From the NCBI GenBank assembly GCA_015064255.1, contig SVSP01000016.1, forward strand, positions 1 to 56,835: a stretch of 56,835 nucleotides of DNA. The letters are read 5' to 3'. Positions 9,401 to 16,670 of this stretch are shown in pieces. How positions within the stretch are numbered: position 1 is the stretch's first letter; every line of letters begins with the position of its first letter. The position numbers and the translations under genes were made by a program. Origin of the DNA: Oscillospiraceae bacterium (GTDB lineage Bacteria; Bacillota; Clostridia; Oscillospirales; CAG-272). The notes beneath the pieces are model-generated. The model had not been told where the DNA came from, made no database searches, and saw only the letters and a program-made list of their open reading frames with translations.

Positions 9401-9682
9401 CAGGAAACCTTCGACACCGAAATAGTTTTAATTACAGTAAAAACCGTGACTGTCAACAAGGAAAAGATCGAACAGACCTATATAACGGTAATTCGTGCTG
9501 ACAAGGAGGAAAAATATCTCCTTCCCGACAGTCTGGAATACGCACCTGTCAAAGGTGACAAAATAACCGTATCCGTTTCCGACGGAACGGTATACGCCGT
9601 AAAGGTTATATCTTCGCCCGATGACGAACACGGTGATACGGACAATTCGGACAATTCCGATACATCTGACGACGTTCAATAA
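6419..9682 (+). CDS. Large cell-surface protein: CARDB-like domain, internal second signal-like segment, SLH-like region and six FIVAR-like repeats
   Basis: ATG 6419 follows GGAGGAAAATAGCT; an in-frame TTG at 6377 has no ribosome site. The product of 1087 residues begins with a signal peptide ending near FPSFAS. It continues with a beta-rich domain of the CARDB/DUF11 sort (ISLNQKEYLTGESVTISVSV), a membrane helix (IIGALSALVFISLLVIF), KRKK, a second hydrophobic stretch ending SSEVFA, and an S-layer-homology-like region (PLTREKAAVISALMI, FIDVSDDAFSKPYIELC, EFLECLMRAIGLG). Six helical repeats of about 75 residues follow, most starting with CDYTKLDAAI-like sequence and closing with a long Ala/Lys/Leu helix, as in FIVAR modules. 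The tail has a beta domain and an Asp/Ser/Asn-rich end without LPXTG. FIVAR repeats are typical of surface adhesins and glycan-binding proteins. Ligand unknown. Confidence 0.85.
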   Translation: MTAVHRFYSYFFRATLLIAVSALIFFAAIFPSFASTEDSGIDIKISLNQKEYLTGESVTISVSVTNNTGKALSDISIRPFVPDCFDITGASKTYIETLEPRQTFKTQIYATANTDVKEAEILIEEESDSTQTYIIIGALSALVFISLLVIFKISENKRKKVAGTISFVFALVFSLAVIVIPSSEVFANSSDIILTDDISYEEASDIVKLLYPDKYPKIKEYISKNSPLTREKAAVISALMISGRSPLPEESSKTFIDVSDDAFSKPYIELCISKKIMSEISSGTFLPDEEMNGYEFLECLMRAIGLGANNEYDSYDKLAFVTTDVLNLPHTDLSYLITDMTPTCGEALSAAVKLMMNSSAAYSERGTYDFSAPSLISYFEGITENKAIFTDTGYVFLAEDGRKIEIKKSKLAGDFYTAIYFNGEAVALTPDRFTQSKDVISLIAGGKNVFLGASAEYSHRPIKTFYSALTGRLHSENEIFTSDNLHYVASPSSFNETVYIIDSDMTERENIDFTKQLVFIASFDSRSLTYSINKIAFTYQQSTAEKANYDSYNATLASAKSISNGNKTYLQSAFDSFYAKINEIDSLLKKDLIDTKYNRKAISVSENAIENAVKELENNKIVSYTALDEQINIAKKLMTSEGEYTEESFAFLKDSYTAAISIPRELFDTAKNRATVDFWESRLADAMGALELSKYCNYTKYYAALASAKAVSNDTGKYPASLFSSFQKKIKNIDNGLKKNLERNESNQAKIDKAFESLLKAISDLNYNIPCDYTKLDAAIEVALTYENPDFRWTAQTFSALQDALKAAQNVERNMKVGYGTTNQDTIDAAATYLTASIKNLKKNKLCDYSKYNKALSEANAITNVEELYADEIYRFFKETLEAIDAELPKNLYRADETNALIANAVSAIARAIELLKEPANCDYAELDKAIELAEEVLKNGKEYTSESLKALTDALDIAKAIERELLADALDKRQSMINKAAEDINKAIEALAEQETFDTEIVLITVKTVTVNKEKIEQTYITVIRADKEEKYLLPDSLEYAPVKGDKITVSVSDGTVYAVKVISSPDDEHGDTDNSDNSDTSDDVQ

Positions 9683-9711
9683 TTATCTTTTTTTGGGAAG
9701 TGAAACACAAT

Positions 9712-10905
9712 ATGAAATCAATTCGAGAAATATACAAGGTCGGACGCGGCCCTTCAAGCTCACATACAATGGGTCCCGAGCGTGCGTGCAACTATTTTCG
9801 CTCGGTAACACCCGACGCGGACAGCTACAAGGTAATACTTTACGGTTCTCTCGCATCAACGGGCAAAGGACACCGTACCGACTACGCAATAAACTGCACG
9901 CTTGAGCCTTTTCCCGTCGAGATAATCTTCGACCACGAAACTTACGACATTCCTCACGCAAACACTATGGATTTCTTTGCCTACAAAGGCGGAGAGCTCA
10001 TTATGACAAAGAGAATCTTCTCTGTCGGAGGCGGTGACATCCGTGTTGAAGGTGCGCCCGAGGTAGACAAGCCAGAAATATACGACAAAAACAGCTTCAA
10101 GGAGATCGCAGATTACTGCAAATCGAAAAATATCCGACTCAGCGATTACGTTTTCGAACACGAGGACAGTGATTTCCGTAGTTTTCTCTATAATATATGG
10201 CAGGTAATGAAGGACGAAATACAGGGCGGACTCACCACCGGCGGATATCTTCCCGGCGGACTCAACGTTCAGAGGGTTGCGCAGATAATATACAATCAGC
10301 GTCACATTGACGAGCGCCCCGAAACTCGCGAAAACCGCATCGTCTGCGCCTACGCCTTCGCGGCAAGCGAGCAGAACGCCGACGGACAAACAGTAGTTAC
10401 TGCTCCGACCTGCGGTGCCTGTGCGGTTCTTCCTTCTGTGCTCAAATATATGCAGGAAAAGAAGAATTTTTCTGATGAAAAGATAATAAACGCCCTTGCG
10501 GTCGGCGGTCTTATCGGCAATCTCGTAAAGAAAAACGCATCCATTTCGGGTGCCGAATGCGGATGCCAAGCCGAGATCGGAACAGCCTGCGCTATGGCTG
10601 CCGCGGCTCTCGCCGAGCTTTTTGAAATGGGCATCGACCAGATCGAATACGCCGCCGAGGTATCTCTCGAACATCAGCTCGGGCTCACCTGCGACCCCAT
10701 CTGCGGTCTTGTTCAGATACCCTGTATAGAGCGCAACGCCGTTGCCGCTATGCGCGCCGTCACCGCGCTCTCCCTTGCAAACTTCCTCACGGGAACGCGC
10801 AAGATATCCTTTGATATGGTAGTCAAAACCATGTACGAAACCGGAAAAGACCTCGGATATCAGTACAGAGAGACCTCCAAGGGCGGTCTTGCAAAGCTGT
10901 TCTGA
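9712..10905 (+). CDS. sdaA: L-serine ammonia-lyase (L-serine dehydratase), iron-sulfur dependent, single chain
   Basis: The enzyme deaminates L-serine to pyruvate and ammonia through a [4Fe-4S] cluster. ATG 9712 is preferred over the in-frame GTG at 9700 because GGGAAG lies 11 nt ahead of it and abuts the GTG. The beta domain opens with the signature VGRGPSSSHTMGPERAC. The alpha domain holds the cluster cysteines and active-site blocks APTCGACAVLP, SGAECGCQAEIGTACAM, LEHQLGLTCDPICGLVQ and IPCIERNAVAAMRAV. The length of 397 residues is somewhat shorter than the E. coli single-chain enzyme of about 454, but all blocks are present. It lies 29 nt after the surface-protein gene and may share its transcript. 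A decayed repeat and a strong terminator follow. Confidence 0.95.
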   Translation: MKSIREIYKVGRGPSSSHTMGPERACNYFRSVTPDADSYKVILYGSLASTGKGHRTDYAINCTLEPFPVEIIFDHETYDIPHANTMDFFAYKGGELIMTKRIFSVGGGDIRVEGAPEVDKPEIYDKNSFKEIADYCKSKNIRLSDYVFEHEDSDFRSFLYNIWQVMKDEIQGGLTTGGYLPGGLNVQRVAQIIYNQRHIDERPETRENRIVCAYAFAASEQNADGQTVVTAPTCGACAVLPSVLKYMQEKKNFSDEKIINALAVGGLIGNLVKKNASISGAECGCQAEIGTACAMAAAALAELFEMGIDQIEYAAEVSLEHQLGLTCDPICGLVQIPCIERNAVAAMRAVTALSLANFLTGTRKISFDMVVKTMYETGKDLGYQYRETSKGGLAKLF

Positions 10906-10915
10906 GTCGAAAAAC

Positions 10916-11020
10916 TGCTAAGTAAACTTTTTGAAAAAACTTTACTGAAAAAAATAAAAACTTTATCCGAAGGATGTAGTTTGCGGTTTTGCGTGTGTAA
11001 ATGAAACGTCGGTTTTACCC
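10916..11020. repeat. Decayed copy of the structured dispersed repeat
   Basis: AGTAAACTTTTTGAAAAAACTTTACT resembles hairpin B of the element with one C-C mismatch. Downstream, TCCGAAGGATGTAGTTTGCGGTTTTGCG and ACGTCGGTTTT match blocks of copy 1, but hairpins C and E have lost their pairing. It lies between sdaA and the terminator. Confidence 0.6.
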
Positions 11021-11026
11021 TGATAA

Positions 11027-11059
11027 AAAAACTCCAACTGTTTAGCAGTTGGAGTTTTT
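11027..11059. terminator. Bidirectional intrinsic terminator between sdaA and the transglutaminase operon
   Basis: AAAAACTCCAACTG (11027-11040), loop TTTAG, CAGTTGGAGTTTTT (11046-11059): a 14-bp stem with A-tract and T-tract on either side. It serves convergent transcripts ending at 10905 (+) and 11074 (-). Confidence 0.9.
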
Positions 11060-11073
11060 ATTATATTGTGTCA

Positions 11074-14004
11074 TCAGAGCTTGCAAGTAACATATCTGTG
11101 CCATATTTTCGCAAAGATATTCTTGCTTTGATATTCATACTTCTGAAGCGCGGAAACATATTCCGCAAGCTTACTCAACTCTTCGTCCGTTATACTTCCG
11201 CTGAACTCGCGTTTGGAAATGATGCTCACCATTTCCTGCATATCATACGGAAGCTCTGACATAAGGGTCGCGCGTTTCTTCTTTCTGCCCTTTGCTTCAA
11301 GTGCCGCTTCGCGAAGCTTTTCAACACGTGATGCAAACTCACTCGGAGCTTCGCCCTTTTCGGGCAGGTCACCGCCGACAGACATCGTTTCATAAAACAT
11401 ATCTGTCATTCCGACGGCAAGCATCCTGCGGTCATATCCGTCTATAAAGCTGCTGTATATTGCCCTTTCGAACGCGTACTCTCGCTCCTGCCGTTTATTT
11501 ACAGAACGGCGAACTATCAACCAAATACCCACCCCGATGATTATAACGGTAACAAGTACAGACATACCCTTCATAAACTTTTCAAGGTCGAATGTGTTTT
11601 CTTCCTCAAGATCGTCCGGTATTTCTTCTTCGGGTACTATCGGCTTGGTTTCGGGCTTCGGTGTGTTGGGAATAATTATATCGGGAAGACCGGGTTCCGA
11701 CGGACCTATTATATCCGAGTTAGATTCATATATAACATCGTACGAAGCAGGTGTCGTTTCATAAGGACGCCATCCGAGACCGTCTATATAGACTTCCACC
11801 CACGCGTGTGCGCTGTCATCGGTAATATCCGCGTCGTAATATTTTTCTCCGTTTTCATCACGTTTGATTTCGTCACCGTAATCTGAAACCATATATCCCT
11901 GAACGTATCTTGCGGGAATACCGAGCGATCTGAGCAATACGGTAGCCGCAGTCGCAAACTGAACGCAGTATCCTTCGTTTTTGGAAAGCAAAAATTCGTC
12001 AAGAACGCTTCCCTCAAATTCGGGATCGTGCATCGGAGTAAGGCTGTAAGTATAATTTTCGCACAAATAGTCGATTACAGTCATTATCTTTTCGTGCGTT
12101 GTTTCAGCGCTCTCAAATTCTTCAAGAAGCTCGTCGCGAATACTTGAAACCGCTTCCGATTTCGGAACTTCAAGATAATTATCGTTTACAAATTTCGTAT
12201 ATGCACTTACCGCACGCATATACTTATCGTACCATTTTCTCTGCTCAAATCTTGAAAGCATAAGATAATCCTTCAGCGGTCCTATACCCATATGAGAAAG
12301 ATTATTTTTTCTGAGTATTTCTATAAAATCCTTAGTACAGTCAAGATCGTTTATAACAGATTCATCAAGTGAATAATACGCATTTGAAAGATCTTTATCA
12401 ATAAATTTCACAAGAAGCTTGAAGTATTTGGCATTATTTTCCGAAAGCTCAGCATAACTTGAGCTTTTATAATCGGGGATTATCGCCGGCGCGGAATAAC
12501 TCTTAAAGAGATTCATCCAAGTCGATGTGTACATACCGTCAGAATATACGTTTAATTTTTCGTCATAAGGCTCTGAGTGAGAATTAAAAGTATAAATACC
12601 GACAGGTGCCGCATAGACCGACGGAAGAACGTAAAGAAGTCCCGAGTTTCCGACGTATTCTATATCTATCATCGTCGCAGAGAAAGCATTTCCCGTAGTT
12701 GTATAGGCTTTGTCCTTCGGGAAGTTTTTTTCACTTATATTATAATGGTAATACAGATTATACAGCCAATATGTGATCTCATCTCCGGTATATACCTTAC
12801 CGCCGTTATTTTTCATTGTTTTGGTAAGCTCTTTGTAGCTTTCCTCGCTGAGAACATTCCACGAATCATTTGTAATATCGTAGCTGTCACCTATCCAAGA
12901 TCTCAGGTACACAGGTCTGTTGGCATAAGATTTCACGCTGAAAAGTACGTCCCCGGTAAGCTCGATGTCTTCAAACTCCGCAGAAACCTCTTCGTTAAGC
13001 GAATTCATCTTATTATTTGCAATATCGCCGCCAAGCATAATAGTTGTAACTATTGCTCTTATGTCTTCCATAGGATCTTGTATGAAATCTATCGTAGCGA
13101 AGGATTTTTTCACGCTGACAGCAGGAACAAGAATAATAACAAAGCACATAACTCCAGCTACGAAGGAAACGTATCCGCTGTATGCTCTGCTCTTTTTCGA
13201 TTTCTTGTTCTTGATGAACGCTTTATCGTATCTCGCAAGTGCTATCATAGAACAAAGCGCCGTAATGAGAAGCGCTATTCCCCAGTTACTTCCGCTTATG
13301 TTATAAATGAAGCATACCGAGCATACTGCCGAGCCTAAAAGCACGAAAGGTGTAAGATGGACCTTTCTGAGTGAAAAGAGTGTAAAGAAGAGGGACACAA
13401 CAAACGCTACCGTATAGGTACCGCCCCTAATCCGATTACTTGCAGCTCCAAAGCTCGGAATGTCGATAAAATCCGGAGCCGGAAATCCGTTTTGTCTTAT
13501 TACAAGGAATATCTTATCGAGCATATCGTCTATTCCGGTAATAAAGAAGGTCAGCGGACTACCTTGAGTAACGGTAACGAGTCCGACGTATGCAAACATC
13601 ATACCGAGTCCTGCCAGCGTGAGATACCATTTACCGTAAAAGATAAGTGCTATCGCAACCGTCGAACCGAGGCAGAAAAGGAGCAAGAAAAATCCGTTTA
13701 CTTCTTCGCTCATTTCAAACGAATTGCATACCATAAAGACGACTGCAAACGCCGCAAATGCGACTGTGAAAAGACGGAGGAAATATCCGAGAAAGACCGA
13801 GCCCTCAAAAGACTGTGTTTTTTCAGGATCATATATTTCGGGAGCTTTTTTGAGAAGCTTTTTGTTCTTTTTAATCTTCTTCCTCTCTTTTTTCGCCTTT
13901 TTACCGAGTTTATCCTGCTTATTTGATCTGTCCTGCGTTATTTCTTCTGCAGTAAGTTCTTTTTCTGTTTTTTCTTTCTTTACTTTATTATCTTTTTTAC
14001 TCAT
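11074..14004 (-). CDS. Membrane transglutaminase-like protein (TgpA type) of a MoxR-DUF58 operon
   Basis: This 976-residue protein has a Lys-rich cytoplasmic N-terminus (about 1-65), five to seven membrane helices to about residue 300, and a long extracellular part. A transglutaminase-like core carries Cys680 in KNEGYCVQFATAATVLLRSL, His733 in DDSAHAWVEVY and an acidic residue in RPYETTP, matching the Cys-His-Asp/Glu triad of the family. A further membrane helix near residue 815 precedes a cytoplasmic C-terminal helical domain similar to DUF4129. Partners of this type occur with MoxR ATPases and DUF58 proteins in a conserved triad; the cleaved or cross-linked substrate is not settled. The start overlaps the DUF58 stop as TAATG (shared base 14004), so translation is coupled. 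It is the last gene of the operon. Confidence 0.9.
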   Translation of the reverse strand: MSKKDNKVKKEKTEKELTAEEITQDRSNKQDKLGKKAKKERKKIKKNKKLLKKAPEIYDPEKTQSFEGSVFLGYFLRLFTVAFAAFAVVFMVCNSFEMSEEVNGFFLLLFCLGSTVAIALIFYGKWYLTLAGLGMMFAYVGLVTVTQGSPLTFFITGIDDMLDKIFLVIRQNGFPAPDFIDIPSFGAASNRIRGGTYTVAFVVSLFFTLFSLRKVHLTPFVLLGSAVCSVCFIYNISGSNWGIALLITALCSMIALARYDKAFIKNKKSKKSRAYSGYVSFVAGVMCFVIILVPAVSVKKSFATIDFIQDPMEDIRAIVTTIMLGGDIANNKMNSLNEEVSAEFEDIELTGDVLFSVKSYANRPVYLRSWIGDSYDITNDSWNVLSEESYKELTKTMKNNGGKVYTGDEITYWLYNLYYHYNISEKNFPKDKAYTTTGNAFSATMIDIEYVGNSGLLYVLPSVYAAPVGIYTFNSHSEPYDEKLNVYSDGMYTSTWMNLFKSYSAPAIIPDYKSSSYAELSENNAKYFKLLVKFIDKDLSNAYYSLDESVINDLDCTKDFIEILRKNNLSHMGIGPLKDYLMLSRFEQRKWYDKYMRAVSAYTKFVNDNYLEVPKSEAVSSIRDELLEEFESAETTHEKIMTVIDYLCENYTYSLTPMHDPEFEGSVLDEFLLSKNEGYCVQFATAATVLLRSLGIPARYVQGYMVSDYGDEIKRDENGEKYYDADITDDSAHAWVEVYIDGLGWRPYETTPASYDVIYESNSDIIGPSEPGLPDIIIPNTPKPETKPIVPEEEIPDDLEEENTFDLEKFMKGMSVLVTVIIIGVGIWLIVRRSVNKRQEREYAFERAIYSSFIDGYDRRMLAVGMTDMFYETMSVGGDLPEKGEAPSEFASRVEKLREAALEAKGRKKKRATLMSELPYDMQEMVSIISKREFSGSITDEELSKLAEYVSALQKYEYQSKNIFAKIWHRYVTCKL

Positions 14005-15377
14005 TATCTGCTCACCTGCCCTTCGTTTTTAGTAGCACGAGCATCATATACTCTTATTGCGGCGTGGCTGATCTCGTCAAGTGCCGCGTTAAGTGTATCC
14101 GAGTATTCTCTGAGGTAGTTCTTATTGACCTTTTCAAACGGAGTATAAGAGTAAAGCTCTTTTGAAACATTGCCGCTGAAAAAATCGGTATTATCGGTTC
14201 TATGCTCTGTAAGTGCGGTAGAAAGATTTATATCCACACAGCCGCTTACGTAGATATAGTTAGCGTCCGGATCTTTGACCGCATATTTTACAAGGTCTGC
14301 CATAGTTTTATCGGTAACGGTCACGGGAGACGTTGCAAACATACGGTATGCGAGGGTAAACTCGTAAAGAGTATCCGCGCTCTGAGTGCATATTCCCTTT
14401 TCTCCCCTATCGTCAAACCAGACAAGACATATATTTCCGCCCTTCGTAAGCACCGAGGTGGCTATTGATATCGCAGATTCGACCACACCGTCAACCGCAA
14501 ATTCATTGATATCGGGAAGATATTTTTCTTCATCCTCCGCATTATATCTTGCTGCCGTATCACAGAATATATACGTTCTCTTTTCCTTATTCATAGAATA
14601 CTGCTTGACCATAAGATCCTGTGTCTTACTCGACAGCTTCCAATGAACAGCACGTAGGCTGTCACCTATCTGATATTGACGGACATCGTTTTGTTCTGTT
14701 TTATCGTTTCCGCCGAAGCGCGACGTGATCTCGGTACTGCTTTCCGAACGGTCGTCACCCTCGTTACTCGCAAGTGTTACCCTTCTCGGAAGCACGAAAA
14801 TATTTTTGAATATATTCAAATTATAAGTATATTTGAACATTCCGAAAATATCGTGGCAAACAACGTCAGAAACTCCGATGCTGTAATTTCCGCGGTACGG
14901 GAAGGTTATTTCACTTGAAAGCGTATAGTCGCCATACGGCGGAAGAGTGAGTGCAACAGTTTTCGCTTCACTTCGTATTCCGTCGCTTCGCGGAAGAGTT
15001 ATTTTTGCTTCTATCGTGTTTATCGGTACGAATATAGAATTTATAAGAGAAAGTCTGAACTGTACAGGCTGATATTTTTCAACCTCTTCTGCGCTGAGTG
15101 TTACGTCAAGCTGTATCGACTGCGTACATATGTACATATACACGAGCGATATTATGGGAAGAAGAATGATAAATATAAATATTACCGAGGTTATCGGAGA
15201 TATAAGCGCCTGAGTAGCGAGAAGTGCTATTACGACGAGAATAAGATAGCCGTAAAAACCCTTATCAAGAGAAAAATTCTTTTCCTTTTGCCACCGACGT
15301 ATTGTCCTTACAGTATTTACAGTAAAGTCCACCGCACGAAAGAAAAACTCTTTTATCTTAAGTAATATTTCTTTCAT
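14004..15377 (-). CDS. DUF58 domain membrane protein
   Basis: A 457-residue protein with two membrane helices near residues 43-90 (GYLILVVIALLATQAL and VIFIFIILLPIISLVYMYI), then an extracytoplasmic beta domain and a DUF58/VWA-like core. The DUF58 signature is seen as RQYQIGDSLRAVHWKLSSKT followed by LMVKQYS. DUF58 proteins nearly always sit beside a MoxR AAA+ ATPase and a transglutaminase-like membrane protein, as here. MoxR is thought to act on the VWA-like domain as a chaperone. The gap to the MoxR gene is 21 nt, and no strong Shine-Dalgarno is seen before its ATG, which suggests coupling to MoxR translation. Confidence 0.9.
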   Translation of the reverse strand: MKEILLKIKEFFFRAVDFTVNTVRTIRRWQKEKNFSLDKGFYGYLILVVIALLATQALISPITSVIFIFIILLPIISLVYMYICTQSIQLDVTLSAEEVEKYQPVQFRLSLINSIFVPINTIEAKITLPRSDGIRSEAKTVALTLPPYGDYTLSSEITFPYRGNYSIGVSDVVCHDIFGMFKYTYNLNIFKNIFVLPRRVTLASNEGDDRSESSTEITSRFGGNDKTEQNDVRQYQIGDSLRAVHWKLSSKTQDLMVKQYSMNKEKRTYIFCDTAARYNAEDEEKYLPDINEFAVDGVVESAISIATSVLTKGGNICLVWFDDRGEKGICTQSADTLYEFTLAYRMFATSPVTVTDKTMADLVKYAVKDPDANYIYVSGCVDINLSTALTEHRTDNTDFFSGNVSKELYSYTPFEKVNKNYLREYSDTLNAALDEISHAAIRVYDARATKNEGQVSR

Positions 15378-15398
15378 ATTTTTAAACCGTGCCTGAAT

Positions 15399-16403
15399 TT
15401 ATTTTGATTCTTCTCTTGTTCCTTTGTAAGGTACGGGCGTACGTGCCATTATCTCTGCGAGAATACTTTCTGCGGTATTCTGTCCGAGGCGTGCCTCTTG
15501 ATTAAGGATTATTCTGTGAACAAGCGACTGCTTATAGAGTGCGCGTACATCTTCGGGAATGACATAATCGCGTCCGTGCATAAACGCCCACGCTTTGGAG
15601 AGATTCATCAGCGCAAGCGATGCTCTGGGAGAAGCACCGAGAAGAAGCGACGGGTGATTACGTGTTGCCGAAACGAGAGAAACGATATACTTACATATTT
15701 CTCTGTCCATCTTTATATTCGTAACTACATCACGCATACTCTCGATAGTCTTAACGTCGGTAATTGCCGAAATATTCTGAAGAGGATTTACCTTCATTCT
15801 GTCGCTGATAATGTTTACCTCTTCATCCTGCGAGGGATAACCCATACTGAGTTTAAGTGCAAAACGGTCAAGCTGTGCTTCGGGAAGCGGATAAGTACCT
15901 ACAAATCCCGAAGGGTTCTGTGTCGCAATTACGATAAAAGGCTTTGGAAGCTCATACGTGACACCGTCAACCGTAACCTTGAATTCTTCCATAGCTTCAA
16001 GAAGGCTCGACTGTGTTTTAGGTGAAGCACGGTTGATTTCGTCCGCAAGAAGCATATTACAAGCTACGAGTCCTTCGCGAAATTCGAAGGTTTCATTTTG
16101 TCTGTTGTATATATTAAATCCGGTGATGTCAGATGCCATAACGTCAGGGGTGAACTGTGCGCGTTTGAAAGAAAGTCCCGCTGCTCTTGCAAGCGAAGAT
16201 GCGAGTGTAGTCTTACCTACTCCGGGCACGTCCTCTATAAGCACGTGCGAACCCGAAAGCATAGCACATATAAGTAGTGTGATCTCATAGCGTTTTCCCA
16301 CAACTGCCTTTTCTACCTCGTTCACAAGTTTTTCAGCGATTTCTGCAGCTACGCTGAAATGCTCGGACTTTGCTTTCTCTTCATAAATTACGTTATTATT
16401 CAA
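15399..16403 (-). CDS. MoxR-family AAA+ ATPase
   Basis: A 334-residue MoxR ATPase. TTG 16403 is chosen as the start because GAAGGGAG lies 8 nt before it; a GTG 48 nt upstream has no ribosome site and adds residues not typical of the family. It shows Walker A EDVPGVGKTTL, Walker B MLLADEINRASPKTQSSLLE, sensor 1 ATQNPSGFVGTYPLPEAQLD and the C-terminal lid with GASPRASLALMNLSKAWA. MoxR proteins are chaperone-like ATPases acting with VWA/DUF58 partners, here the next gene. First gene of the three-gene operon, with a consensus promoter at 16484-16512. Confidence 0.95.
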   Translation of the reverse strand: MNNNVIYEEKAKSEHFSVAAEIAEKLVNEVEKAVVGKRYEITLLICAMLSGSHVLIEDVPGVGKTTLASSLARAAGLSFKRAQFTPDVMASDITGFNIYNRQNETFEFREGLVACNMLLADEINRASPKTQSSLLEAMEEFKVTVDGVTYELPKPFIVIATQNPSGFVGTYPLPEAQLDRFALKLSMGYPSQDEEVNIISDRMKVNPLQNISAITDVKTIESMRDVVTNIKMDREICKYIVSLVSATRNHPSLLLGASPRASLALMNLSKAWAFMHGRDYVIPEDVRALYKQSLVHRIILNQEARLGQNTAESILAEIMARTPVPYKGTREESK

Positions 16404-16483
16404 GGTTAAAGCTCCCTTCTCCGGAATAAAAATTATTTTTAGCCGAAGCACCTGCCGGAAAGTAAACTTCGGTTATTTTAGTT

Positions 16484-16512
16484 ATTTTATCATAATTTTG
16501 TGTCTATTTCAA
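16484..16512 (-). promoter_or_regulatory. Sigma-A promoter of the moxR-DUF58-transglutaminase operon
   Basis: Minus strand -35 TTGAAA (16507-16512), 17-nt spacer, -10 TAAAAT (16484-16489). The leader of about 75 nt contains a weak inverted repeat ACCGAAG...CTTCGGC before the TTG start. Between this promoter and the terminator at 16638 I see nothing else. Confidence 0.75.
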
Positions 16513-16637
16513 GAACATTTACCAACATAGCGTAATAAAGCGGCAATTTCGGCGATTTACACACTTAAAAGGGCGTCATATTATATATTTTGCTCAAAAA
16601 AATTGCGCATATGACCTTTCTTAAAATCACAAACAAA

Positions 16638-16663
16638 AAAGAGGAGATCGTTATCTCCTCTTT
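16638..16663 (-). terminator. Intrinsic terminator after the P-type ATPase homologue
   Basis: AAAGAGGAGAT (16638-16648), loop CGTT, ATCTCCTCTTT (16653-16663). On the minus strand the 11-bp stem runs into a T6 tract. It ends the long minus-strand run that begins near 29.3 kb. Confidence 0.9.
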
Positions 16664-16670
16664 GAAAATA

